DNA of 64,000 bases, from positions 36,964 to 100,963 of the forward strand of contig NZ_PIPK01000010.1 in the NCBI RefSeq assembly GCF_003987335.1. Reading direction: 5' to 3'. Below are positions 55,531 through 63,955 of the stretch, piece after piece. Under the pieces are notes generated by a model that worked only from the letters and a program-made list of their open reading frames with translations, made no database searches and was not told the DNA's origin. This DNA comes from Aliidiomarina maris. Lineage in GTDB: Bacteria > Pseudomonadota > Gammaproteobacteria > Enterobacterales > Alteromonadaceae. A program made the position numbers and the translations under genes. Positions within the stretch are counted from its first letter, which is position 1; each line of letters opens with the position of its first letter.

Positions 55531-55942
55531 GGATCACATAGCTCACCACGCCAAACACATCGAGTTCGACACTATCTGGAATCACAATGGGCGGATAATT
55601 GTTGTTATGAGACACAAGTGCGGGGAATGGTTTTAACTGCAGCGTTTTCACCGTGAGTTCACCGTTCCAACCCGCAATAATAATGTCCCCTGCTTTGGGC
55701 GCCAGCGAGCGATCAACCACCAAAATATCGTTGTCATGAATACCGACACCCACCATAGAATCGCCCGTTGCGCGCACAAAGTAAGTCGCCGCTGGGTGCT
55801 TAATGCACAGCTCATTTAAATCTAACTGCTGCTCAACGTAATCCTGCGCAGGTGACGGAAAGCCCGCCTGCACCGCTTCCAGCAAGTATGGAATTTGCAG
55901 CTTAGGGTACACCCCAGCGCGACAGATAATTTCTACAGACAT
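55517..55942 (-). CDS. umuD: SOS response protease UmuD
   Basis: A 141-residue LexA-fold autoprotease. Cleavage site is LLEAVQAGFPSPA (Ala26-Gly27), and the catalytic dyad is Ser62 (RATGDSMVGVGI) and Lys99 (GELTVKTLQL), almost the same spacing as Ser60/Lys97 in E. coli. RecA-stimulated self-cleavage produces the UmuD-prime form that joins UmuC. The start at 55942 has a GAGGTCGT site; the longer frame includes the SOS box and is rejected. Confidence 0.94.
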   Translation of the reverse strand: MSVEIICRAGVYPKLQIPYLLEAVQAGFPSPAQDYVEQQLDLNELCIKHPAATYFVRATGDSMVGVGIHDNDILVVDRSLAPKAGDIIIAGWNGELTVKTLQLKPFPALVSHNNNYPPIVIPDSVELDVFGVVSYVIHGLR

Positions 55943-55953
55943 ACGACCTCGAC

Positions 55954-55973
55954 TACTGTTTATATATACAGTA
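55954..55973 (-). promoter_or_regulatory. LexA (SOS) box of umuDC
   Basis: TACTGTTTATATATACAGTA, which contains the canonical CTG-N10-CAG core and is close to the ideal E. coli umuDC-like operator. It sits 11 bases upstream of the umuD start, in the right place to block RNA polymerase. Confidence 0.92.
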
Positions 55974-56141
55974 CCCAGATCTTTTGTCTGATCATCAAGC
56001 TTGTTGTGCAATACTTATTCTAAGGTCAATTGCAACGCACCGAGGGATCTCTAGTACTGACATAATTGAGCATGTACTGATGATTCAATATGCGCAGCCT
56101 GCATTGAAGCTCGACGAGTTGAATATGCTGAAAACGCGAAT

Positions 56142-57101
56142 TTGACCCTAATCGGCAAAGGCAGAAATAAAGAATATGGCGAATATGTGTTTAACGACTG
56201 TGGTCACAGGCAGGAAATAACCTACCAAGCGGTGAAAAAAGGTCCACCGCAATACGCCTGCAAAACCTGCCAGGAGATAACCTACGCGTCAGAGGCGGCA
56301 GCCTATGGGCTCATTCTGCTTGGACCAGGCTCCAGCAATCTGACTCGCAGTTATCTTAAAAGCGACTGTAACCATACGCTAGACCTACGGCCAAGCCATA
56401 TCAAAACAGGCGGTTTTGAGTGCAAGGACTGTCAGCTTGAGCAGTTTACCGATATTTTTAAGCAGGCTGGACTGACACTCAACGGGCCGGGGACGCGGCC
56501 CAAATCCTGGGCCTATACCTGCAATTACTGTGGTGATTCGGATGAGGCAGGGCCTTCGCACGTTAAAGCAGGCAATTTTCGTTGCGCTGGGTGCTTAGAG
56601 CAGAAGCACGTTGCTGAAGCAGAAGCGAACAACCTGGAGTTGATTGCTGACAGCCTGCACCAAGGGTACGCGATGTATCAGCTGAAAAGCTGTGGCCACG
56701 AGCAGGAAATCCGCATCGACGCCGTGCGCCGAAATAACTTCGCGTGCCACTCGTGTGATGAGTCACATTTAAAGTGGCCAGCATCCATCTATCTTGCGAA
56801 AATCGAACTAAATGGTATCTCACTGTTAAAGCTCGGCAAGGCCAAAAACTTTGACCTGAGGGTAATACGATACGGTCTACCCGATAACGCTGAGATAACG
56901 CTTCTACGCGTCGTTGAGCTGCCTACCGGACGACTCGCCCAGTCACTTGAGCGAAAGCTACACGTGGCGCTAGGCGGTCAACTAGACCGCGAAGAAACAT
57001 CGCAGCTCTTTACGCTTAGTGGTTCAACCGAGTGTTATCCGCTGAGTCGTCAACGCGATATTTTGAATGCGCTGGCGAAGCTGGAGAGTGAGTATAGCTA
57101 A
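56142..57101 (+). CDS. Multi zinc-ribbon protein with GIY-YIG-like C-terminal domain (5' end eroded)
   Basis: A 319-residue protein of two parts. Residues 1 to about 215 have four repeated modules, each with a Cys-Gly-His or Cys-Asn-His knuckle followed some 20 residues later by a CxxC knuckle (CKTC, CKDC, CAGC, CHSC), and each preceded by a GLxLLGPG-like stretch. The end, from SIYLAKIELNG to LLKLGKAKNFDLRVIRYGLP and GRLAQSLERKLHVAL, resembles a GIY-YIG nuclease (T5orf172 type). The start is a TTG. In-frame sequence above it (CTDDSICAAC) looks like another CxxC module, cut by a TGA at 56067, so the gene is probably truncated. Function unknown; DNA binding and cleavage are likely. Confidence 0.7.
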   Translation: MTLIGKGRNKEYGEYVFNDCGHRQEITYQAVKKGPPQYACKTCQEITYASEAAAYGLILLGPGSSNLTRSYLKSDCNHTLDLRPSHIKTGGFECKDCQLEQFTDIFKQAGLTLNGPGTRPKSWAYTCNYCGDSDEAGPSHVKAGNFRCAGCLEQKHVAEAEANNLELIADSLHQGYAMYQLKSCGHEQEIRIDAVRRNNFACHSCDESHLKWPASIYLAKIELNGISLLKLGKAKNFDLRVIRYGLPDNAEITLLRVVELPTGRLAQSLERKLHVALGGQLDREETSQLFTLSGSTECYPLSRQRDILNALAKLESEYS

Positions 57102-57120
57102 ACGTTAGTTGCTCTATGCT

Positions 57121-57146
57121 AGCCCGGCTTTGGTGCCGGGCTTTTT
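57121..57146 (+). terminator. Terminator after the zinc-ribbon/GIY-YIG gene
   Basis: Stem AGCCCGGC / GCCGGGCT (57121-57128 and 57135-57142) with a six-base loop and T5. It lies 20 bases past the stop codon. Confidence 0.9.
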
Positions 57147-57221
57147 CGGGTTTAGGGATGCACCTTGGGCTGCGAGCGTGTAATCTTTTATGATGAGAAT
57201 TTTGTTCCAAGGGACGAAACA

Positions 57222-57305
57222 ATGAATGAAGCATTAGTGATTATAATTCCGCTGATTATTGTACTTGTCGGCGCGCCAATCGTATTTTTACGCAAGCGAA
57301 AATAA
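57222..57305 (+). CDS. Small single-span membrane peptide (27 residues)
   Basis: ATG to TAA gives 27 residues: a short acidic N-terminus (MNEA), a single hydrophobic helix of about 18 residues rich in Ile/Val/Leu, and a basic end (FLRKRK). It has an AAGGGA ribosome site (57209-57214) seven bases before the ATG, which is better than that of many larger genes here. It lies between a terminator and the fic gene, 71 bases from the latter. It is too short for the ORF list. Charge distribution predicts N-out, C-in. A small membrane regulator or a type I toxin-like peptide are both possible. Confidence 0.55.
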   Translation: MNEALVIIIPLIIVLVGAPIVFLRKRK

Positions 57306-57375
57306 GCAACGTTGTGTCTCTCACGTACCCGATACGCGTATCGGGTCTACTATCCGAATTGCAAAGGTGCGTAAT

Positions 57376-57987
57376 ATGGCAAAAGCGACTAGGAGCGCAG
57401 ATCAAGCAGATTCGTTACATGAGCAGGTACTGAACAACAAGCTCAGTATTACAGCGCCTGACGATATCAACGACGCTGAATTATTCTTGCTTCATAAGCT
57501 GTATAAGCATCTTTTCTTGCCTGAACTCACTGTTTCAAAACTTCAATTCAGCGATATTCGAAACTGGCATCAATGGTGGTTTTCGACCCTGTATACATGG
57601 GCCGGAGAACTTCGCGATGTACAAATGAGTAAAGGCGGTTTTCCGTTCGCAACACCTCAAGCGTTTACCAAAGAAATTCCTCGTTTCGAGACTCAGTATC
57701 TTAATGCCTTCCCGCTACTACCTAGTCTCCCAGAAGATGAGTTCATTCAACTCTTGGCAAGGTGCCACGTGGACTTTGTTCTGCTACACCCCTTCAGAGA
57801 TGGAAACGGACGCATTGCTCGGCTGTTACTGGACGTGATGGCCGTCAAGGCAGGATACACGCCTCTCGATTACACCTTGTGGAATGACAATAAAGTGTTT
57901 TACTTCAAGTCCATTCAAGCGGGTGTTGCTGGCGAATCTCAACACCTGGAAAGGCTCATCAGGGACGCTCTGCCACAGCGGCAATAA
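57376..57987 (+). CDS. Fic/DOC family protein (AMPylator-type)
   Basis: A 203-residue Fic protein with the complete active-site motif HPFRDGNGRIAR (residues about 139-150), the flap segment GGFPFATPQAF and the upstream YTWAGELRDVQMSK. Fic enzymes transfer AMP or a related group to target proteins. I found no (S/T)xxxE(G/N) inhibitory helix within it, and neither of its neighbours has one, so control is unclear. The ATG at 57376 has an AAGGTG-like site; the longer frame is unlikely. It converges with the next gene on the minus strand and overlaps it by 29 bases. Confidence 0.88.
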   Translation: MAKATRSADQADSLHEQVLNNKLSITAPDDINDAELFLLHKLYKHLFLPELTVSKLQFSDIRNWHQWWFSTLYTWAGELRDVQMSKGGFPFATPQAFTKEIPRFETQYLNAFPLLPSLPEDEFIQLLARCHVDFVLLHPFRDGNGRIARLLLDVMAVKAGYTPLDYTLWNDNKVFYFKSIQAGVAGESQHLERLIRDALPQRQ

Positions 57988-58201
57988 GAGCAGCTTTCAA
58001 CGGCCAAGTTTCAAGTCGGTACTTACCCTCTGCCTCTTTCAACTTTCGCTCAATATCCAGAACCGACTGACCAGTTTCGATTGCGGTTGAGCTGGCTACT
58101 GTGCGAATAATTAAATTCTCCGCAACGAGCGGCTCCGATGCTTCACTGGTTAACTTTGCTAAACACATGAACTTGTCGCTCTCTGTCAGTTTTACCTGCA
58201 C
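57959..58201 (-). CDS. Hypothetical small protein
   Basis: An 80-residue frame from a GTG (KLTESDKFMCLAKLTSEASEP, TQSV-like IETGQSVLDIERKLKEAEGKY, and WPLKAALIAAVAE). Its residue mix (balanced charged and hydrophobic with an amphipathic C-terminal helix) looks like a real protein. I recognise no family. The open frame continues 27 codons further upstream to a TTG. It overlaps the end of fic on the opposite strand. A Fic partner or an orphan island gene are possible. Confidence 0.4.
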   Translation of the reverse strand: MQVKLTESDKFMCLAKLTSEASEPLVAENLIIRTVASSTAIETGQSVLDIERKLKEAEGKYRLETWPLKAALIAAVAERP

Positions 58202-58335
58202 CCTAGGTGCGTTGAAAACTGTATGCTTGAGTAAAAAGCAGGTGCTTAAAAAAGTCCTGCTCGAAAGTGCTGCGTGCTGCAATAATCCGGCTATCCTGAA
58301 AAGTACCTATTACTGACGCAGACAGGATTGCTCCA

Positions 58336-58704
58336 TTAGTTCAAATCGCTTTCACCACTCGAGGCGTGTATCTCTTTGACCTTTGACGATATTATATCGC
58401 ATACTTCTTTTGTCTCTGGAAACTCTTTCGCTAGCCACTCTGCTGGAACAAACAAATGTTTAAGGTAGTTAGTTATGGGAGTTCCATCGAAATTTGCACA
58501 TAAAAAAACCTCCTGCTCATCACCAGCTATAGCCGCCGGCACAAATACAATACCTTCATCAGATATTGCAGCAGACCTTTGCCACTTTGGCATGCGTGTG
58601 CCCTCTGGCTTTTCCATTTCAATCCAAAACATAAATTTATTTCCCTTTAATACTCTCGCCGCTTGCAGTTGTTCTATCCACATCAACACGATAGTGTCCG
58701 CCAC
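58336..58704 (-). CDS. Hypothetical cytoplasmic protein
   Basis: A 122-residue protein with no signal peptide or membrane segment (FMFWIEMEKPEGTRMPKWQ, GIVFVPAAIAGDEQEVFLCANFDGTPI, HLFVPAEWLAKEFPETKEV). It reads like a real, folded small protein of mixed alpha/beta type; I recognise no family. The first start is a GTG at 58704; an ATG seven codons in (58683) is an alternative. It follows gajB by about 220 bases on the same strand. That gap (58705-58923) has no gene or clear signal. Confidence 0.5.
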   Translation of the reverse strand: MADTIVLMWIEQLQAARVLKGNKFMFWIEMEKPEGTRMPKWQRSAAISDEGIVFVPAAIAGDEQEVFLCANFDGTPITNYLKHLFVPAEWLAKEFPETKEVCDIISSKVKEIHASSGESDLN

Positions 58705-58923
58705 TCAAGGTGGCAAGCAGCGAAATCTTATTATGTATCAAGATTACCAAGATTAACTGACGCTTTCTGCTCCAATAATTTCTTATGTCACGACAAGGCG
58801 CTGCCTTAACAATCCTGATGGCGAACCCGCTATATTAAATCAAACAGAGCTAAATTAGCGCGATCAGCACTATCGGGTATGCTCCATACTGGTTCGATTT
58901 GATCAGCATTACCTTAACCATGC

Positions 58924-60789
58924 TCACGCAGCACCCAATATAGTCGCACCATCTATGGTTTCGACTCCAGCCGGGGCCAATAATTGCTGTATCCAGCCAA
59001 TAGCATGCCCTCGCTCAACGCACTGGGAGAAAAACGCACGCTGTTTTGCTCTGGTAAAGGCAACAAAAAAAGTGTTTAGCTCTTCACCCCGTTGCGGGGT
59101 AAGGCTCCACCAGGTCTGATTGTCGAGCCCATAAAATATCATCGTGTGGAACTCAAGACCTTTACTTTTATGAACTGTCATCAGAGCCACCTGGCCAATA
59201 CCTTCGAACTCATCCAGCGCTTCCATCCAGCTGCTGCTATGTTCTGCGCACTCTTTCAGGAGTGTGACAAATCCACTCCATACCCTCTCAAAGTCCCTTG
59301 TCCGATGATAGGCGGGAAAGGATTGCCGCAGAGTCTGGGAACCAACAAATTCAAGAAGCATCTCTGCAATCTCTTCCGCCGAATCAGGATCAGGCTGGCG
59401 ACGTGCTAACTCTGCCCTTAATTGGCGGACAAATGCTTCAAGCTTAACCAGAAATCGCTCCTGCGTGAGATCGTTATCCGGATCGGCAGCCTCCAGAAAC
59501 AGATAATTCTGCTGGGCCAACGCCCAGTTTTCCGGGCTTCGGTCTGTCGCTCCCAGGCGAAGCAAAGGAACGAATACACCGGTCAGCTCTTCACCAAGCA
59601 GATCCTGTATCTGAATGTCACCGACAGACCGGGCCGCATTTCTGATCCGAAGACCTCTTGCTGCGAAAGCAGGGGCTATTTCACCCTCCACCTGATCTGC
59701 CCGCATCCTGATCAGAATCGCAATATCATGCGGTTCGACACGCCCTGACTGAACCTCACCGCTCACCCATTCAGCCAAATAATTGTTCTCGCTATCTGTG
59801 CTCCTGAATTGCCAGATCGCAGAAATCTCCCCTTCTATTTCACGGACTCCTTGTGCCTGCACCTCTTCCACATCACCATCTATCCGGCGAGCAATCTCGT
59901 GCTGAATACGAACCAGATCCTCATGTGACCGCCAATTTGAGAGCAATGATATGCGCCTGGCATCAAAGTCGTTTTCAAACTGAGCGAACGCATCGTCCAT
60001 AGCTCCCGCCCATCCCATGATGCGCTGCTTATCATCGCCGACTGCTGTGAAAACAGCATCGCTACCATCGAACGCAGTTAGCAGCATGTCAAACTGGGCA
60101 TAGGTGGTATCTTGGTATTCATCAAGAAAAACGATGGGATATGTCGCCTGTAAGGCCCGACGGATATATGAGTTTTCCTGCAGCAGCAGTTTTACAAGCC
60201 TGTTTATCATCGGGAAGGACAAAGATATTTCCTCTCCTCCGAAAAATTGTTCATGCCAGTAATCTGCTAACGCACGGTTTAGTTCAGATCCATTTGACAA
60301 GTCAATTGGCAGGTCTGTCTTAAGCAGTCCTCTCTCAAGCTGTTGAGCACTCACTCCGTGATAGCCATGACGCTCAATAAAATCGTCATAATCCCTACGA
60401 AACGGATTAACGATCTGATACGTGCCGGGCGCATTGAACGGCTCTGGTAAAGCAGAACGGAATCGGTCCAGAAGCCCCTTGGTAAAGGCATCAAAAGTCA
60501 TTGAATCAAAGCGACGCGCTTGATCCCTCGGGCAACGTTTTGCAACCCTCTCAGCAAGATTTCGGGCGGCATCCTTTTTAAAACTGATGGCCAGAATGCG
60601 TTTGGGGGCCGGAAAAATACCTGTCTGAAGAAGATAGGTCGCCTTTTGTGCCAGGAACTCTGTTTTTCCGGCACCGGCACCAGCGGTCACAAGGATGCTG
60701 CTATCGGTTTCACGTAAAGCCTCCCACGCTCTGCCTTCCAGACCATCGACACCCTGAGGTACCCAGTCGTCTCTGCTTACGCGGGTCAT
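58924..60789 (-). CDS. gajB: GajB-type UvrD-like helicase of a Gabija defence system
   Basis: A 621-residue superfamily 1A helicase. Walker A is VTAGAGAGKTEFLAQKA (about 34-50); motif II is FLDEYQDTTYAQF; motif III VGDDKQRIMGWAG; later LLSNWRSHEDL, the motif V region VALMTVHKSKGLEFHTMIF and motif VI FFVAFTRAKQR. It lies four bases overlapped with the GajA gene upstream (ATGA), so they are produced together. Gabija GajB proteins are usually about 490-500 residues; this one is longer by more than 100. It senses or processes DNA ends produced in phage infection and activates GajA. Confidence 0.9.
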   Translation of the reverse strand: MTRVSRDDWVPQGVDGLEGRAWEALRETDSSILVTAGAGAGKTEFLAQKATYLLQTGIFPAPKRILAISFKKDAARNLAERVAKRCPRDQARRFDSMTFDAFTKGLLDRFRSALPEPFNAPGTYQIVNPFRRDYDDFIERHGYHGVSAQQLERGLLKTDLPIDLSNGSELNRALADYWHEQFFGGEEISLSFPMINRLVKLLLQENSYIRRALQATYPIVFLDEYQDTTYAQFDMLLTAFDGSDAVFTAVGDDKQRIMGWAGAMDDAFAQFENDFDARRISLLSNWRSHEDLVRIQHEIARRIDGDVEEVQAQGVREIEGEISAIWQFRSTDSENNYLAEWVSGEVQSGRVEPHDIAILIRMRADQVEGEIAPAFAARGLRIRNAARSVGDIQIQDLLGEELTGVFVPLLRLGATDRSPENWALAQQNYLFLEAADPDNDLTQERFLVKLEAFVRQLRAELARRQPDPDSAEEIAEMLLEFVGSQTLRQSFPAYHRTRDFERVWSGFVTLLKECAEHSSSWMEALDEFEGIGQVALMTVHKSKGLEFHTMIFYGLDNQTWWSLTPQRGEELNTFFVAFTRAKQRAFFSQCVERGHAIGWIQQLLAPAGVETIDGATILGAA

Positions 60790-62747
60790 TCATTCTCTCC
60801 TGACAGATTGAGCTTATCCGTAACGTACTCAACGAGCGCCCTGAGCTCTGCAGGAGCGGACGCAGCAACACCGCCGTCCGCGATACGGGAAAAAGCCGCA
60901 AGGTGAGTTTCGGGCTTACTGCGGCTCAGGAACAGATACGGATACCATTTGAAAGCGTCATCATAATGCGCGGTATACAAGGCAGGATTACCACCTGTTT
61001 TCAGCGTACTGACCTTTTTGGCTTGAATAGCAGCAGCACTACTCTGGGGTCCATTGCCACCTGGATTGGCAACCTGATAAGCGCTTGGAAAGGCGAGCAA
61101 CATGGCAAAATCGAGATCAATGGGATAGGAAAAGAAAACACCTTCCCTCGTGAATGCTTGAAGCCATTGACCTTGCAGGCCTTCATTAGAAAGCTGTTGG
61201 TCGGTAAGCTGAGCAGCATTAGCACCATTGGTGCTCCCAAAATTATTCCCGATATCGGCCAAATTCTGAAGGCAGCTTCTCATGGCATTCGCCCCACCAT
61301 GTCGGCGCCCCAGATCAAGATCGAGCAATGTGGCATGTGGAATCTCAAGATCATTCAGCAGCCGCCAGAAATGCGCTACGAACCGTCCACCGAGCGGAAC
61401 GACGGGAACGAATGATGGATCAAGGGAAACACCCATCTCTTCCGCAATTTTCGGAATAACGACTCGCTCTGAGTCTCCCTCACCCAGGATTACAAATCGC
61501 GCAAAATAAAGTTCGGGGTATGCCTTTACAGCCAGCCTGACATAAACGCTTGCCTCAACATCATCTTCAGGCAGGGTCAGTTCTCGGATCGATGAGCACC
61601 GAGCGCTCCGGTCCATACGAAAATATCTCACTTCATCCGGCTCTATCCGGCTCAGGATAGCCGGGGAATGGCTAGATAGCAGAACCTGTGCTGAAGGCAG
61701 TGCGCCGATCTCTCTCGCCTGCTTGATGATGCGAGACAAAAAGAACGGTGACAGGCTGTTTTCTGGTTCTTCGATGGCAAGAATCGTCAGGTGAATACGG
61801 CGTAACTTATCCTGTTCAAATGAGCTGTCATCAGCAGGCAAAGAAAAAGCTTCCCGCTCGGTTTCGAGCGTTGCCGCTGTAAGGGCGATATGGAACAGAG
61901 AGCGCTGACCGTCACTCAGCTCGGACAAACGACGCTCCTGACCTTCTTCATCAGGCGTAAAAGTAAATTCGGCTTTACGAACAAGCTCCTCAAAACGGTT
62001 CTCGATGAGCCTTAAACGCGGTTTACTGTCTATATCGGCTTCATGTACCTGTTGCCAACGCTTCGAAAGACGCCCCAGCAGAAACTTCGACGGCTCCTCT
62101 TCCTCGAAACTGCTCTGGATCTGACCGGCATTATCAGAGCTTGCATCCCTAAATGCCGTCGACCATTTGGCAGCCTGCCATAACCGCCCTTTTAGAAGAG
62201 CGGTCACCTGAGTCGTCGCATCACGATTTGCCGGTAAGTAAATAAACTGGATCGAAGAGCGCTCTACAGCCTGAACCCTGGAACAGTCATCCCATTCAAA
62301 ATTATCATCCAGGGCTCTTATCCAGCGAATATCCTCTTCAATTGCTCCTTCCGGCGTACCGTCATCCGTCCATGTTGCTTGTAGTCGTATCCGGGCCTTA
62401 AGGGGCTCTCCCTCACCGGAAGCCGCCATCTGATTGAAGAACTCCGGAACGGCATCAAGAGGAGAAGCGTCTTGCTCTTCCAGTTCAGGAAAGGCGAGTA
62501 CCGCTTCGACGAACAGATTGTCGCCAGACTGCAGCTCCTGCCGGTCAACAGGTATGTGAAAATCCCGACGCTGTACTGACCGCTGCGCTGATGATGTACC
62601 AAACAACCGGGACACAGCTTGCAGCACTGCCGTCTTTCCGGAGCCGTTTCCGCCGACAAGTATCGTCAGTTCTTCCTCGAAATTTAGCTCGACCACTTCA
62701 TGCCCGAAACAACGAAAATTCTGTAGCTTTATCTTCTCTATTTTCAT
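60786..62747 (-). CDS. gajA: GajA-type OLD family ATP-dependent endonuclease of a Gabija defence system
   Basis: A 653-residue protein combining an SMC/ABC-type ATPase with a Toprim nuclease. Walker A is VGGNGSGKTAV (about 31-41), the signature LSELSDGQRS, Walker B LTILAIEEPENSLSP, the His switch LLSSHSPAIL, and the Toprim metal motifs RFVILGEGDSERVVIP and LLDLDLG. With the UvrD-like partner directly downstream this is the class 2 OLD arrangement, i.e. Gabija. GajA cuts DNA when nucleotide levels fall and is blocked by high ATP. The start MKIEKIKLQNFRCF is canonical for OLD proteins. The final 100 residues are less typical. Confidence 0.9.
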   Translation of the reverse strand: MKIEKIKLQNFRCFGHEVVELNFEEELTILVGGNGSGKTAVLQAVSRLFGTSSAQRSVQRRDFHIPVDRQELQSGDNLFVEAVLAFPELEEQDASPLDAVPEFFNQMAASGEGEPLKARIRLQATWTDDGTPEGAIEEDIRWIRALDDNFEWDDCSRVQAVERSSIQFIYLPANRDATTQVTALLKGRLWQAAKWSTAFRDASSDNAGQIQSSFEEEEPSKFLLGRLSKRWQQVHEADIDSKPRLRLIENRFEELVRKAEFTFTPDEEGQERRLSELSDGQRSLFHIALTAATLETEREAFSLPADDSSFEQDKLRRIHLTILAIEEPENSLSPFFLSRIIKQAREIGALPSAQVLLSSHSPAILSRIEPDEVRYFRMDRSARCSSIRELTLPEDDVEASVYVRLAVKAYPELYFARFVILGEGDSERVVIPKIAEEMGVSLDPSFVPVVPLGGRFVAHFWRLLNDLEIPHATLLDLDLGRRHGGANAMRSCLQNLADIGNNFGSTNGANAAQLTDQQLSNEGLQGQWLQAFTREGVFFSYPIDLDFAMLLAFPSAYQVANPGGNGPQSSAAAIQAKKVSTLKTGGNPALYTAHYDDAFKWYPYLFLSRSKPETHLAAFSRIADGGVAASAPAELRALVEYVTDKLNLSGENE

Positions 62748-62783
62748 CCCTGATTACCTTTTTGTAAGAGATGCCTTTAAAAG

Positions 62784-62879
62784 TTATCGAGCCCCCTCAA
62801 TAACCCACTTATCAATCATATCAGCCCAGTCCTGCAACATAGATGTACGCTGATCACGATACTCGGCTTTAGTACTCAT
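62784..62879 (-). pseudogene. C-terminal remnant of a P4-like tyrosine integrase
   Basis: A 31-residue frame (STKAEYRDQRTSMLQDWADM, ending IEGAR) that resembles the very end of P4/CP4-type integrases, whose usual form is AYxRxEYxxQRRxMLQxWADYLD. The rest of the integrase, with its catalytic residues, is gone, and an IS110 remnant now lies upstream. It marks an old mobile element boundary. The family call is from memory of the motif. Confidence 0.5.
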
Positions 62880-62949
62880 TGAGTCTTCTCCCCAGCCTGG
62901 CCAGATTGGCTAAGCTAGAAGGCGACGAAACCAAAAAGAAGAAGACCCA

Positions 62950-63890
62950 ATGAATTTTTACAATAGGACCCATCAGCATTATTGTGGAATCGATTTGCAC
63001 GCCCGCAGCCTTTATGTTTGCGTCATCAGTCAACAGGGTGAAACTCTGCTGCACAAGGAGATTCCAGCGAATCCAGATGCGCTGATTTAACTTATCACGC
63101 CCTACCTAGATGATCTTGTCCTCGGCGTTGAGTGCATGCACTGTTGGTACTGGATCGCTGACTTTTGCGACGACCATGATATTGAACTTATTCTCGGCCA
63201 CGCCTTATATGTGAAGGCTATCGACGGTGGTAAAACCAAAAATGACCGCGTGGACTCGTTTAAAATTGCTGCCTTAATGCGCGGTGGAAACTTCCCTCTG
63301 GCCTATGTGTATCCGCGCAACATGCGAGCAACTCGTGACTTGCTGCGTCGCAGAACCAACCTGGTGCGACACGGTGCTGATATGAAAGCATATGTCGTTA
63401 ACACCACCAGCTAGTACAAGTTACCGCCGAACAAAGTAAATCTAAAGAACGTTAGTGCGCGAGAGCAACTCAATACGACCTTCCATGATCCTGTCGTGCA
63501 ACGCAATATCAACCTCGATATGGCGGTTCTCGAGTGCTACCACCGGGACCTGAGCCAGGTGGAATGGTTTCTGGAAAAACAAGCCATAAAGCACCAACCC
63601 GTATACTTTTACCTGCTAAAAACAATCCCGGGCATTGGTCGCATACTCGCGCTAACCATCTTATATGAAATCGGCGATATTCAACGCTTCGAGTCCGTCC
63701 AAAATTTGCTTACTACCGACTCATCAAATGCAAAGCCGAGTCCGCCGGCAAAACCTATGGCACTCAAGGCAATAAAATTGGCAATGCCCACCTCAAATGG
63801 GCCTTCTCTGAAGCGGCGGTTTTATACCTCAGAGGTAATTCGGGCGCTCAACAATTATTGCAACGCTTTCAAAGTAAGCGCTCATTCTAA
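62950..63890 (+). pseudogene. Dead IS110-family transposase
   Basis: A DEDD-type transposase of the IS110 family in pieces. The start MNFYNRTHQHYCGIDLHARS has the first catalytic Asp; GVECMHCWYWIADF and GGKTKNDRVDSFKIA follow, and TIPGIGRILALTILYEI is the pre-Tnp_20 region. A TAA at 63088-63090 (codon 47) and a TAG at 63412-63414 break it, and one base seems lost near 63705, since the next frame reads CKAESAGKTYGTQGNKIGNA and HLKWAFSEAAVLYLRGN. The last part of the transposase (Ser-x-Leu-rich end) is missing after 63890. Confidence 0.9.
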
Positions 63891-63955
63891 AGCGTTCTGT
63901 TTTCACTAACCGTGTAAGGTTATCGTTGTGCTCCCAACTTTAGAGGAGCTCTTTT

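Noticed and set aside
57259..57375. A longer fic frame starting 39 codons upstream
   Set aside because: Its extra residues are unlike a Fic N-terminus and overlap the 27-residue gene; the ATG at 57376 has a ribosome site.
59092..59748. Plus-strand frames within gajB
   Set aside because: Opposite-strand shadows of a conserved helicase; no start site or family.
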